DNA of 64,000 nucleotides from Eurosta solidaginis (lineage: Eukaryota > Arthropoda > Insecta > Diptera > Tephritidae): assembly GCF_040869045.1 (NCBI RefSeq), contig NC_090324.1, positions 54,093,346-54,157,345 on the forward strand, given 5' to 3'. This document shows positions 9,991 through 23,044 of the stretch, piece after piece (position 1 is the stretch's first letter; every line of letters begins with the position of its first letter). The notes under the pieces are model-generated. The model was not told the DNA's origin, ran no database searches, and saw only the letters and a list, made by a program, of their open reading frames with translations. The position numbers and the translations under genes are program-made.

Positions 9991-12225
9991 TTGAGAGCTA
10001 TGGTGACAACATAAGGGAAAACAAACATGTAGGAAAATTAACCTAGGGTAACCCTGTAATGTGTTTGTATGGCATGTGTATCAAATGGAAGGTATTAAAG
10101 AGTATTTTAAGAGGGAGTGGGCCATAGTTTTATAGGTGGACGCCATTTAGGGATATCGCCATAGGGGTGGACTAGGGCTGGCTCTAGAATTTGTTTGTAC
10201 GATATGGGTATCAGATGAAAGATGTTAATGCGGATTTTAAAAGGCGTGGGCCTTTTCGAGATATCGCCATAAAGGTGGATCAGGTTTGACTCTAGAATTT
10301 ATTTGTACGATATGGGTATCAAATGAAAGGTGTTAATGAGTATTTTAAAATGGAGTGGGGATTAGTTCTATAAGTGGACGCCTTTTCGAGATATCGCCAT
10401 AAAGGTGGACCAGGGGTGGCTCTAGAATGTGTTTTTACGATATGGGTATTAAATTAAAGGTATTAATGAGGGTTTTAAAAGGGAGTGGTGGCAGTTGTAT
10501 AGGCGGTCGCCTTTTCGAGAAATCCCCATAAAGGTGGACCAGAGGTGACTCTAGAATGCGTTTGTACAATATGTGTATCAAAAGAAAGGTGTTAGTGAGT
10601 ATTTTAAAAGGGAGTGGGTCTTAGTTCTATAGGTGGAAAACTTGCGAGATATCGCCATAAAGGTGGACCAGGGGTGACTCTAAACTTTGTTTGTACGATA
10701 TGGGTATCAAATGAAAGGTGTTAATGAGTATTTTTAAAATGGAGTGTGCCGTAGTGCTATAGGTGGTCGCCTTTTCGAGATATCGCCATATCTAGAATAT
10801 GTTTTTACGATATGGGTATCAAACTAAAGGTATTAATGAGGGTTTTAAAAGGGAGTGGTGGTAGTTGTATATGTGAAAGCGTTTTCCAGATATCGACCAA
10901 AATCTGGACCAGGGTGATCTAGAACATCATCTGTTGGATACCGCGAATTTATTTATATATGTAATACCACGAACAGTATTCCTGCCAAGATTTCAAGGGT
11001 TTTTTTATTTCGCCCTGCAGAACTTTTTCTTTTACTTAATATGGTAGGTGTCACACCCATTTTACAAAGTTTTTTTTTTAAGTTATATTTTGCGTCAATT
11101 AACCAATCCAATTACCATGTTTCATCCCTTTTTTCGTATTTGGTATAGAATTATGGAATTTTTTTCATTTTTCGTAATTTTCGATATCGAAAAAGTGGGA
11201 ATGGTCATAGTCGGATTTCGTTTATTTTTTATACCAATACAAAGTGACCTCAGATAAGTGCGCGAACTGAGTTAAGTAAAGATATATCGATTTTTGCTCA
11301 AGTTATCGTGTTAACGGCCGAGCGGAAGGACAGAAGGTTGACTGTGTATAAAAACTGGGCGTGGCTTCAACCGATTTCTCCCTTTTTCGCAGAAAACAGT
11401 TATCGTCCTAGAGTCTAAGCCCCTACAATATTTCACAAGGATTGGTAAATTTTTGTTCGACCCATGGCATTAAAAGTATCCTAGAAAATTAAATTAAAAA
11501 GGGCGGAGCCACGCCCATTTTGAAATTTTCTTTTTTTTTTTGTATTTTGTTGCACCATATCATTACTGGAGTTGAATGTTGGCATAATTTACTTATATAC
11601 TGTAAAGATATTAAATTTTTTGTTAAAATTTGACTTAAAAAATTTTTTTTTTTCATAAGTCAGCGTCGTCGTTCTCCGATTTTGTTAATTTTTACTAGGC
11701 ATACATATAGTAATAGGAGTAACGTTCCTGCCAAATTTCATCATGATATCTACAACGACTGCCAAATTACAGCTTGCAAAATTTTAAATTACCTTCTTTT
11801 AAAAGTTGGCGGTGCCACGCCTATTGTCCAAAATTTTACTAATTTTCTATTCTGCAACATAAGTTCCACTCACCTACCAAGTTTTATCGCTTTATCCGTC
11901 TTTGGTAATGAAATATCGCACTTTTTCGGTTTTTCGGAATATTCGATATCGAATAATTGGGCGTGGTTATAGTCCGATATCGTTCATTTTAAATAGCGAA
12001 CTGAGATGAGTGCTCAGGAACCTACATACCAAATTTCATCAAGATACCTCAAAATTTACTTAAGTTATCGTGTTAACGGACGGACGGGCGGACATGGCTC
12101 AATCGAATTTTTTTCGATCCTGATGATTTTGATATATGGAAGTCTATATCTATCTCGATTCCTTTATACCTGTACAACCAACCGTTATCCAATCAAAGTT
12201 AATATACTCTGTGAGCTCTGCTCAA
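9987..12225 (+). repeat. TACTCAG element, copy 2
   Basis: Starts at CTCAGTTGAGAGCT (its usual leading AAGTTCGGGTGTAACCGAAC hairpin is missing), then about seven 129-bp units to 10920, then the unique part. It is cut at CTGCTCAA (12225), short of the usual right end, where Gypsy gag begins abruptly. Non-coding. Confidence 0.85.
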
Positions 12226-13341
12226 CCAAGCATATCAAATTTTTACCAGCCTTAGAGACAAATTGGTGTCCTCACTGGCAAGATATGATATAGAATTCAT
12301 AGTACCAACGAGATTCAAAAAAGAAATAGAAATAGACTTTATTCCTGCTGGGGTCAGCCTCCGATTTAGAAGAGGAACCAGAAGTAGAACAAAAAGAAGA
12401 ACAAAAACAGGAACAAAAAGAAATTATAATACAGACACCAAACTACCAAAACAAGCAAAGACAAAATGGCACAAACCACAGTAGAATTTTTAAAAACGGC
12501 TTCGTCAGTTCTGCCTGAGTTCGAGGGTAAGCCTGAAAACTTACATGGTTTCTTAGACGCACTAGATATCCTAGAACAAATTAAGAATACTAGTGAGACC
12601 ATAACAAGCTCCATGAAAAAAACTAAGCTCAAGGGAACAGCTAGAAACCTTTTGAGCACTGAAAATCCAATACCAGCAATAAAGCCAAACTTGAGTTCAG
12701 CAATTAAAGGTGAATCTGTAGAAGTTTTGACGACAAAACTCTTAAACGTCCAACAGCGCAGTAAAACAGCTAACCAGTACACTGTCGAAAATTAACAAAA
12801 TCGTTAGAGGGTGCTTACATATCATATGGTCTTGCACCTGATGTGGCAACCAAATATGCCACACAATCAGCTGTAAAGGCTATGTGTAAGAACTCGGCTA
12901 ACGAAAGAGTTAAACTGATAATGCAAGCAGGAACGTTCACATCTATGAACGAGGCTATTTCAAAATTTACGAACAGCTGTACTGAACTCACGGGTAACTC
13001 AAATACAGTGTTACGCCTGACGCGCTCACAAGGTAATTACCGAGGTAACTTCCGAAGGAGCTACCTAAATAATAATTATCAAGATAACCAAAACCGAAGA
13101 TATTATAGTAATTCTAACAGGTATAATAATAATATCAGTAATAGACAAAAAAATTATAATTTCCCAAGACGCAAGATCATCTAATCAGTCAAGATCATCT
13201 AATCAGAGTAACACGAGCAATCTCCGTAATATAAACCAACAGGAAAACCAGCAAACTCCACTCCAACGGAGAACTCCAAAAGTACTAAAGTAAGTACATC
13301 CAACTTGCATCTGAACAGCTACATATCTTCCAATACTACTC
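12226..13341 (+). pseudogene. Ty3/Gypsy gag fragment, copy 2
   Basis: Same family as 1444-2650. Starts inside the amino-terminal Gag region (AKHIKFLPAL in a degraded frame). The core MAQTTVEFLKTASSVLPEFE is open at 12466-12795. A frame break follows the same TVEN position as in copy 1, then 12843-13184 carries DVATKYATQSAVKAMCKNSA and an Asn/Tyr/Arg-rich tail. It ends at 13341, exactly where a BEL LTR starts. Its last 475 bases (12867-13341) are present again at 30597-31071 on the other side of the BEL array. Confidence 0.82.
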
Positions 13342-13984
13342 TGTTGGAGACATGAACTCCAATTTGATTGAATTTTAAAAAAAATTTCCCTAATTATTCA
13401 ATTATAATAATAATGAACTTAATATGAAAAAAACGAATTTACAATGAATTTAAACTTATACATGCATATCCTTACCTTAGAATAACTCACCTTGTAAAAT
13501 TTAACTAAAACATTCACTTCTTAAAACCACATATGTACTTACCTTAAATTCCTTAAATCTACTTAAATCATTTTTCTAAAATACTTACCTGTGCTAAGAT
13601 ACACACCCTTTGTTAAAATACCTAGATTTACTTAAATTAACTTACTTAACTCACCTTTTTTAAGCACCCTGAAAAATAAGAATTTACTTACTGTTTTCTG
13701 CATTTTTTATACTCTTTGTACATTTTCATATTAACATACATACATACATACATACATACATACTTACCGTTTTCCTGCTGCGCAGGAGACTTAGGAAATT
13801 TGCCAAATCAGTTCGTTATCAACTACCGTCCGCTCATGTACATCATTTTTAGTTGACTCCTTTTGACTGAAGTGATTTAAGTTTAATAAAGTAATTTTTT
13901 GAAGTTTAAAGTGAAGTGCCGTGATTTTCATTTGGAAGGGAGAGTAGTGGAAACCCCATCCCATTTATACCCCTAGCTAATACA
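13342..13984 (+). repeat. BEL LTR 1
   Basis: Starts TGTTGGAGACATGAACTCC and is inferred to end CTAATACA (TG...CA), just before a TGG-initiated primer site. Contains a CATA microsatellite (13733-13765, longer than in the other two LTRs) and AATAAA near 13887. The 3' boundary is inference, since homology between the three copies continues into the leader. Confidence 0.75.
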
Positions 13985-14890
13985 TGGTCCATTGCGGCCA
14001 TCAGTGAATCAGTGACCTATAAGAAAAATAAAAAATTAAAAAAGTTATTTGCGAAAAAAAAAAAAAACAAAAAAAAAATAAAATTCAAAAAACTAAAAGT
14101 AAAGTTAAATACTTACCCGGTACGTGCGCGATAAAACAAACTGCAAATAAATTTAAACACACAAAAAAGTGCAAATTGTAGAAAAAATTTACATTTACTT
14201 ACTTAAAAATTACAAAGTGCTGAAAATAAAACAGGTTTAAAGTAAATTAAAATCGGGAAAATTACCCAAAGAACTAAAAATTTTGGAAAGCAAGGTGCTG
14301 AAAAGAAAAGAAAATCATACAAAGTGCGGAAAGTCATACAAGTGCTAAGAAATAGAAATAAAACAAATTTATATTGAAAATTAAACAAAAGGAATTACCT
14401 AAAAAGAAAAGAAAATTAATATTATAAAAAACGGTACACATACAATAAAAAAAGAGGCACTCATTAAACCATCCAAAAAAAAAAATTTTTTGTGTGACAG
14501 CGCCTTTAATTTTGTAGCAATATTTGCTATTTTTTACTATACCACGAGCAGTAGACCTGCACAAGCGGTACCCCATCAAACAGAAAATAAGCATACATCA
14601 AAGGACAAAACAGGTGATAAATAAACAAGAATGCCAAAGTAAGTACACCCAGTACAAAATTATACATATTCAGAAGTACAGCAAATTTACCCACCCTCCG
14701 AGCGGTAGTTGGAACCGTTCATTTACCCAACAACACCGCATACTCTGGTTAGATAAAACCCATAACAGGTACAGTCGAACCTTAACTCAATAGTTCGTAC
14801 ATATGTACATAATATAAATTGCAATCGAAGCAACATTTTCTCATCTCATAGCGGCACTTATCTTTGGAAAAAAGCTGTACTTGTCCCCTC

Positions 14891-14935
<45 letters not shown>

Positions 14936-15569
14936 CTCATAACCCTCATATATAAATACTGTACTCATACACTCTTGTATACATATAATTGGTTCTCATC
15001 ATTAGCATCCTCTCACCCAAAATTAGTTGCTACCCAAATATAAATAACCCGTTGCATACATTTTTTGCAACATAAAAAAAAAATCTCCAAAAAACTCAAT
15101 TTTACACTTAACCCATTTGCATAAATAAACTCAGCCCATTACTCCAATAAAAAACCCCCACCCCTATATAATAAAATTGATTTTATTGGACCAAAGAAAA
15201 TTAAAAAGTTAAACACCCTAATACGCACTGCTTTTAAACTAAGACTTCACTCAATACGCCACTTAGAACTCAACTTAGTAAACTAAGTGCAACTCAAAGC
15301 AATTATAGCTTCACCCACTCTCCTTTTTATTTCTCCACGCCATATGTACATACATATTTAAATACATAACCACATACTTGTACTTAGAGGCGCTAAGACA
15401 AGTAATTTTCCACCCTCAACACAAAAGCCGCTCATATCCACTTATTTGTGCAAATTCCGCTATTCATAATTGCACAGTGGGACTAGGCATCTCAAAAACT
15501 GAGTAAAATTACAGTGGTAAGAAACACTTAAATTCTCAGTAAATTTTAGACTCAAGTTTAAATTGTAAT
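13985..15569 (+). other. BEL leader, copy A (primer site, no coding)
   Basis: Begins TGGTCCATTGCGGCC, a candidate primer-binding site abutting the LTR. The rest is AT-rich, with poly-A stretches (14045-14085), a TA microsatellite (14893-14931), and candidate splice donors CAAAGTAAGTACAC near 14635 and AGTGGTAAGAAAC near 15511. An open stretch at 14524-14793 lacks an ATG and is not called as a gene. Confidence 0.6.
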
Positions 15570-18500
15570 ATGGCGGACGAGAAAAAGGAGCAACCCAAAA
15601 CCCTAAAGCCACAGTCAGGACCCGTTACCCGATCTAAATCCCAGTCGGAAGATGAATACGGAGTTTTGGAAAAGAAATTTTTCTTCGAGATAAACAAATT
15701 AAAAAAATTCTGCGAAAAATGGTGGAACTTAGCGGAAACGGACCACTCTGAGACCAGTTTCAAGCTGTACTTGGAGGAACTCAACAAGCGAGTAGACGCA
15801 GTGGAACATGCATACGAAGCAGCACAGCTAGGCAGAACGTAGGAAAAATTCAGGGCGACATGCGAGGATGCATACAACACATCTCTCGACACAGCGATGA
15901 GCACAAAACTCAGGATCAGCGAGCTGATTAGCACCCTACAAACTAGTCAACTGAGCAACATGCCCATACAGGTAAACCATGCCCCCTCTCAACACGAACC
16001 CTATCTCAAAGTCCCCGCATGCGACACGGAGGTCTTCCACTGGCCGTCATTCCGGGACATGTTCACTGCGGTCTACATAAATCACTCAAAATTATCTCAG
16101 GCCCAAAAACTCTATCACCTGAGAGCAAAAACACGAGGAAAAGCCGCTCTGATTATTAAAAAATATCAGCTAAATGATCAAAACTTCGAGCTGGCCTGGG
16201 GAGCACTCAAATCCCGATACGAGGATCGGAGAATTCTCGTAGATAACCAATTAAAGACCCTATTTAATATGCCCACAGTTTATTCTGAAAATGGTGAAAG
16301 AATTCAAGAAATTGAAACCACCATAAATAACTGTATCTCGACCCTAAATGCGAGCGATGTCTCAACTGATAACTGGGACCCCATTCTGTTATTCTTATGC
16401 TCATCAAAACTACCTGATGAAACCCTGGCACTGTGGGAACAATCACTCGACTCCAGGAAAGAACTTCCACTTTGGTCGGAGATGGACACATTTCTCACGA
16501 CAAGGTACGAAGTAGTAGAAAGAATTGGTACGTATAGTCCGAGCAAAACCCGTAACCCCAACTCTAGCTTCACCCACAGATCCTCAACACCCCAAACCTC
16601 ATCGAACTTTAGGAATAAGACGCAAACATTCCATGTGGACTCAAAGAGGCAACCCTCATGCAAACTCTGCAATCTGAATCACTCATTAATGAGCTGTATA
16701 AAATTCAGAGATCTCTCAACCCAAGAGCGAAGCAAATTCGTAAAAGAAAACAATTATTGCACAAATTGTTTAGCTTGCTCTCACTTGGAAAGAGATTGCG
16801 GTAGCAATTTCACATGCGTGTATTGCCAAAAACGACACCACTCGCTAATCCACTTCCAAGGAAAATCCCACCCAGACAGCAGACCCACGCAGCAGAGGAA
16901 CAGGACGCACCCAACCCCTCAAGGTCTGCCACCTCCAGCTGAAGACCCGAACAGGGCGTCAACCTCAAAAGAGGCCAGCCAAACCCAAGCCGCTCAAAAC
17001 CCTTTTAAGAAAAACTCAACCTCAACTCACTTCGCGAGTAGTAGCGAAACTACTCTTTTACCAACAGCTTTAGTCACGGTGAAAGCAAATGGCGAACACC
17101 ACAAGATCCGTGCACTAATAGATCAGGGTTCGGAAAAGACATTTGTAGCGTCTCGAATCCAGAAGCTCTTGAAACTACCAACCAAGAAAACCCATTATAA
17201 GATCTCGGGAATGGGCGGATCGGTAGTTCAAAACTCAGACCAGATCTTCGAGATAACACTCTGCTCGTCGGATCTCAAAACAAAAATAAACACCCAAGCG
17301 ATATTATTGCCTAAACTGACCGATTTCTTACCCAGCATTAAAGTGTCAAAAATAGATTTGCAAGAAATTGCCACATGGGCACTCGCGGACCCTAACTGTT
17401 TTACCCCTTCGAGAATCGACATGGTTATAGGTAGCGATCTCACACCCCAAATAATACTCCAGGGGCTACAAGCCAACGTAAGTGGTTCCTTGTTATCCCA
17501 AAATACAATATTTGGGTGGATACTCAGCGGGCCTATTAAAGAACAAGTGAACGCATTCTCCACCCAAGTTATTGAAAACCCAGACGACACCCTTAGCACA
17601 TTATTGCAGAAGTTCTGGCAACATGAAGAAATACCTGACACCCAAGCCCTGTCGGAAGAGGACCAATTTTGCGAGGAACTCTACCGAGAAACCACTCACC
17701 GCCAGGAAGATGGCCGATATGTGGTAAAACTTCCATTTAAAAGGGGATTTCCCCGTGTCCCTTGCCCTTGGACACTCGAGAATTGCAGCACAGCAGCAAT
17801 GCATCAGCGTCGAGCGATCCCTGGAGAAAAGACCAGAATTGAGAGAAAAATACTCAGAAGTTTTGGAGGAATACCTCACCATGGGCCACATGGAAGCAAC
17901 TTCATCACGCGAAGTCATCGAGAACGGAAAGTACTCGTCGTTCTACCTCCCCCACCACGCTGTCTTAAAACCCGACAGCAAAACAACAAAGGTACGCGTT
18001 GTTTTCAACGCGTCTAGAACTACCCACTCTGGCAACTCGTTAAACGATGTGTTGCACACAGGCCCCATACTCCAAAACGACTTAATGCTCGTCCTACCCA
18101 AATGGAGATTTTTTAAGTACGTATTTAACGGCGACATCGAAAAGATGTACCGCCAAATACCCGTTCATAAAGAAGATCAGAATTCTCAAAGAATTCTCTT
18201 CCGAAGATCTCCACAGCTACCGATGGAGGACTTCAAATTAAAGACAGTGACGTTCGGCGTCAACTGTGCCCCATATCTCGCGATACGGACTCTGCACCAA
18301 CTCGCAGAAGACACAAAGCCCACCCACCCACTCGCCTATGATATATTGCTACACGAAACCTACGTAGACGATATACTTTCGGGCGAACATAGTATACAGT
18401 CCGCTCACGACTCTCTACACCAGGTTATCGAAGCGTTGAAATCAGCCGGTTTTTCACTCAAGAAAATAACGGCAAATCACCCAAAATTGTTGGAATCCAT

Positions 18501-20901
18501 CCCAGAATCTGATCTCCTAGATGCAGATTTCCTCAAATTTCACGATGCCAGCTCAACAAAGACCCTCGGCATAAAATGGAATGCTATAAACGACTCTTTC
18601 TCATACTCTTACGACCCTATACCCGCAGAAAACTCGAACACAAAGAGGCAAATTTTATCGGCGGTTGCGAAATTGTTTGACCCGGCAGGATGGCTATCGC
18701 CAATAATGATACTAGCCAAGACTCTCCTCCAGCAACTCTGGTTAGAAGGAACTGACTGGGATGAACAAGTCAAACCCAGCGCTTTCCACAAATGGAACAT
18801 ATTTCGCGAAAATCTCTCCGCGATAAATGAAATTAAAATACCTCGATGGGTTCAATTTTCACCCAATAAACCCTTTCAGATGCATGAATTCTCAGATGCA
18901 TCTGAAAAAGCATTCTGCGCTTGTGTGTACCTGCGAGTACAGAATGGCAAGGACACATTTTCTACTCACCTACTCGTGGCAAAAAGCAAAGTGGCTCCCG
19001 TGAAAACCATGAGCCTCCCTCGTCTAGAACTCTGTGGAGCAGTACTACTCACAAAATTAATAAAACAAATTCGCTCACACCTAACTCTGACTCCACATGA
19101 CCTGTTTCTCTGGTCGGACTCCGCTATCGTACTAGCATGGCTGGAAAAACCCCCACACACCTGGAAGACCTACGTGGCGAATAGAACCTCACAAATTCTG
19201 GAAAACGTGAGTAACGCCCCTTAGAAACACGTACCCAGTGGAGATAATCCAGCAGATCTTGGTACCCGTGGATGTACACCCAAGGATCTAGCCGAATGCC
19301 CCCTTTGGTGGAAGGGGCCAGAGTGGTTGGCCAAATCCCCTACGTCCTGGCCGAAACCAGTGACACAAACCCCTACTCCACCGGAACAAAAGCGCACCCA
19401 TGCATTTCATGCTGTAGATGTGCCTGATCTACTCGAACGCTTTTCTTCCTACTCAAGAGCTCTACGAGTCGTTGCTTATATGTACCGATTTATACACAGA
19501 GCAAAAGGTCTTGATACTTTGAAAACGATCACGCTAACCCAAGAGGAAGTTCATCAAGCGAAAGTTCGTTTGATCTTGTTGACGCAACATAAATACTTCT
19601 CTGCCGAAATTGCAGATCTACAGTCCAACAAACCACTCCACAAAAAGAGTTCATTGTTACCTCTAAACCCTATGCTCGACGAATCAGGCATAATGCGGGT
19701 GAATGGTCGGCTCGCAAAAGCCAATCTTAGTTACAACGAGCGTTATCCCATTATAATTCCCGATAACTCTCAGTTTTGCTATTTACTCTTAGAATTTAGT
19801 CACTCTACCTTGTTGCATGCCGAAAAACAACTGATGATCTGCATGATACAACAGGAATACTACATCCCTCGACTCAAACAAAAGGTGAAGAAGTGCATAT
19901 TCCATTGTAAGATATGCACGATCTACAAACAACAGGCTAAAACCCAAATAATGGACGCACTCCCTCCGGAAAGGTCCACCTACTCTCTCCCATTTCACAC
20001 GACCGGTATCGACTTTGCTGGACCCTTTCTCGTTAAAGCATCAATCTTACGGAAGGCCCCTTACTCAAAGGCATACGTTTGTGTATTCGTATGTTTCTCA
20101 ACAAAAGCAGTCCATCTGGAAGTCTGCTCAGATCTGACGACCGCTGCTTTTAAAGCAGCATTTGCTCGTTTTGTTAGTCGTCGTGGACTTCCACACAAAA
20201 TAATGTCAGACAATGGTAAAACCTTTATTGGAGCAAGTCGTGTCATTCAAAAGGAGCTTTCTTCTTTTCTCAAGGAAGCCGCAACTGACATAGCTCAAAA
20301 ATATGCTACTCATGGACTGTCCTGGCAATTCATCCCACCATATGCTCCTCACATGGGCGGATTATGGGAAGCGGCAGTTAAAAGCTTTAAAACCCATTTC
20401 CTTAAAGTTGCAGGCAGTCAAAAATTCACATTTGAAGAATTTACTACCCTACTCACTCGAATCGAAGCGGTTCTCAACTCTAGACCGCTAGCTCCGATGT
20501 CGCAAGATCCAAATGATTTACTCGCTCTAACTCCCGGACATTTCCTCCGTGGTGCTCCACTACTCGCGTTACCCGGACCCAACTCCGAGAACCTCTCGCT
20601 CATCAACAAATGGCAAAAACTACAAGTTCTACACCATCAATTTAGTACGCGCTGGAAAAATGAATATCTCAAAGAACTTCATAAGCGTACTAAATGGAAA
20701 ACTCAGCAGACAAACATCAAAGAAGGTGATCTAGTCGTCGTGAAAGATGACCTTTTCCCCCCGAATGAGTGGCGACTCGGACGTGTCACTCGTCTTCATC
20801 CCGGATCGGACGAAAATGTTCGAGTTTTAGATGTCCGCACTCAAAGCGGAATATATACACGACCCATTGCAAAACTTTGCGCACTTCCCCCAGCAGAATA
20901 A
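15570..20901 (+). pseudogene. BEL gag-pol, copy A, inactivated
   Basis: Same frame and domain order as the intact copy at 23679. Compared with that copy it has a stop at 15840 (Glu codon to TAG), a 15-bp in-frame loss at about 16041 (VFHWPSF against [12 protein letters not shown]), a frameshift near 17745 and a stop at 19222 (Trp to TAG). Otherwise the zinc knuckles, protease LIDQGSE, RT YVDD, RNase H and integrase are all recognisable. The lesions are independent of each other, so this copy has been inactive or poorly selected for some time, or was joined to an active one by recombination. Confidence 0.92.
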
Positions 20902-21000
20902 TATCTCTACCCTCACTCTAGCTATCCCACCGTGGCATATAAAATCTAGGATATCCATAAAACCCTATCGTTAGCCCCCTACTCACCTCACAAAATATTT

Positions 21001-21025
21001 CTCTCTCTTTTTATTCTCATTACAG
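21001..21025 (+). promoter_or_regulatory. Candidate 3' splice site before the extra BEL ORF, copy A
   Basis: TCTCTCTTTTTATTCTCATTACAG is a good pyrimidine tract plus CAG. It lies 100 bp after the pol stop and directly before the extra ORF. The same site occurs at 29124-29148 in copy B. Strong GTAAGT-type donors exist in the leader, so a spliced subgenomic mRNA is possible but untested. Confidence 0.5.
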
Positions 21026-21503
21026 ACGCTACGAGAGTTACAGCACTTGTCGGCTCTGTTGCCAAAAGCACTCTTTGCGCTATTGCAACGTCTTCATGGC
21101 TATGACCCCTGAAGAACGCTATGAGTCGGTGTGGGCTCATAAATATTGTATCAATTGTTTGGCAACATCCCATGTTACGGGCGCATGCGACTCCCTGGAC
21201 CGTTGCCGCAAATGCGGCCTTGCACACCACACGCTGCTACATCGGCAGCAAGATAAACCTCCCAAGAAGCAGAAGAACCGACGCAATGTACCGAAACCGA
21301 AGGAGAAACCCACTAGTCGACGAGTGGTCATTGCAAAGCCGAAAAAGAAGAGGGAAGGACGCAAGGACACTCAGCGGCGCTTGAAAACCCTGTTCTCCAC
21401 AGCAGTATCCACCTTGGCAGAGATGCAGGAGTTGCTGCTTCCTTCATCGGAGCAGGCCGGCCGCCATGTTGGAGACATGAACTCCAATTTGATTGAATTT
21501 TAA
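21026..21503 (+). CDS. Extra BEL 3' ORF, copy A: second Gag-like zinc-knuckle protein
   Basis: No ATG near the 5' end; the frame is open from the acceptor-like CAG at 21025, and the first ATG is at 21096 (MAMTPEERYES). Visible modules: CRLCCQKHSLRYC, a perfect CX2CX4HX4C knuckle CINCLATSHVTGAC, and CRKCGLAHHTLLH. A very basic segment follows (PPKKQKNRRNVPKPKEK, then KPKKKREGRK) and a short helix-like end. It stops at 21503, inside the LTR. The spacing of modules matches the nucleocapsid part of this element's own gag ([13 protein letters not shown] ... [14 protein letters not shown] ... [11 protein letters not shown]), but the sequence is well diverged, so it is a second Gag-type module in the position where some elements keep env. 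Likely role is nucleic-acid binding; this is inference. It may be capture from another BEL gag or from a domesticated gag gene. Confidence 0.65.
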
Positions 21504-22101
21504 AAAAAATTTCCCTAATTATTCAATTATAATAATAATGAACTTAATATGAAAAAAACGAATTTACAATGAATTTAAACTTATACATGCATATCCTTAC
21601 CTTAGAATAACTCACCTTGTAAAATTTAACTAAAACATTCACTTCTTAAAACCACATATGTACTTACCTTAAATTCCTTAAATCTACTTAAATCATTTTT
21701 CTAAAATACTTACCTGTGCTAAGATACACACCCTTTGTTAAAATACCTAGATTTACTTAAATTAACTTACTTAACTCACCTTTTTTAAGCACCCTGAAAA
21801 ATAAGAATTTACTTACTGTTTTCTGCATTTTTTATACTCTTTGTACATTTTCATATTAACATACATACATACATACATACTTACCGTTTTCCTGCTGCGC
21901 AGGAGACTTAGGAAATTTGCCAAATCAGTTCGTTATCAACTACCGCCCGCTCATGTACATCATTTTTAGTTGACTCCTTTTGACTGAAGTGATTTAAGTT
22001 TAATAAAGTAATTTTTTGAAGTTTAAAGTGAAGTGCCGTGATTTTCATTTGGAAGGGAGAGTAGTGGAAACCCCATACCATTTATACCCCTAGCTAATAC
22101 A
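21467..22101 (+). repeat. BEL LTR 2 (shared by copies A and B)
   Basis: 635 bp, TGTTGG...TACA, with a shorter CATA tract than LTR 1. Preceded by GGCCGGCCGCCA, with no polypurine tract touching it; a purine run (GAAAAAGAAGAGGGAAGGA, near 21341) lies about 105 bp upstream inside the extra ORF. Confidence 0.78.
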
Positions 22102-23003
22102 TGGTCCATTGCGGCCATCAGTGAATCAGTGACCTATAAGAAAAATAAAAAATTAAAAAAGTTATTTGCGAAAAAAAAAAAACACAAAAAAAAATAAAAT
22201 TCAAAAAACTAAAAGTAAAGTTAAATACTTACCCGGTACGTGCGCGATAAAACAAACTTCTAATAATTTAAACAAACAAAAAAGTGCAAATTGTAGAAAA
22301 AATTTACATTTACTTACTTAAAAATTACAAAGTGCTGAAAATAAAACAGGTTTAAAGTAAATTAAAATCGGGAAAATTACCCAAAGAACTAAAAATTTTG
22401 GAAAGCAAGGTGCTGAAAAGAAAAGAAAATCATACAAAGTGCGGAAAGTCATACAAGTGCTAAGAAATAGAAATAAAACAAATTTATATTGAAAATTAAA
22501 CAAAAGGAATTACCTAAAAAGAAAAGAAAATTAATATTATAAAAAACGGTACACATACAATAAAAAAAAGGCACTCATTAAACCATCCAAAAAAAAAATT
22601 TTTTATGTGACAGCGCCTTTAATTTTGTAGCAATATTTGCTATTTTTTACTATACCACGAGCAGTAGACCTGCACAAGCGGTACCCCATCAAACAGAAAA
22701 TAAGCATACATCAAAGGACAAAACAGGTGATAAATAAACAAGAAATCCAAAGTAAGTACACCCAGTACAAAATTATACATATTCAGAAGTACAGCAAATT
22801 TACCCACCCTCCGAGCGGTAGTTGGAACCGTTCATTTACCCAACAACACCGCATACTCTGGTTAGATAAAACCCATAACAGGTACAGTCGAACCTTAACT
22901 CAATAGTTCGTACATATGTACATAATATAAATTGCAATCGAAGCAACATTTTCTCATCTCATAGCGGCACTTATCTTTGGAAAAAAGCTGTACTTGTCCC
23001 CTC

Positions 23004-23044
<41 letters not shown>

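Noticed and set aside
12366..12782. A 138-codon minus-strand ORF rich in Phe/Leu
   Set aside because: Shadow of the Gypsy gag reading frame; the apparent membrane character comes from the complement of Lys/Glu codons.
14524..14793. An 89-codon open stretch in both BEL leaders
   Set aside because: Starts with a non-ATG codon, is AT-rich, and is shared only because the two leaders are near-identical copies.
17228..17641. A 137-codon minus-strand ORF (also at 25352)
   Set aside because: Shadow of the BEL protease-RT coding strand.
23004..23042. TA-rich tract as a regulatory site
   Set aside because: Plain TA microsatellite of variable length between the two leaders.
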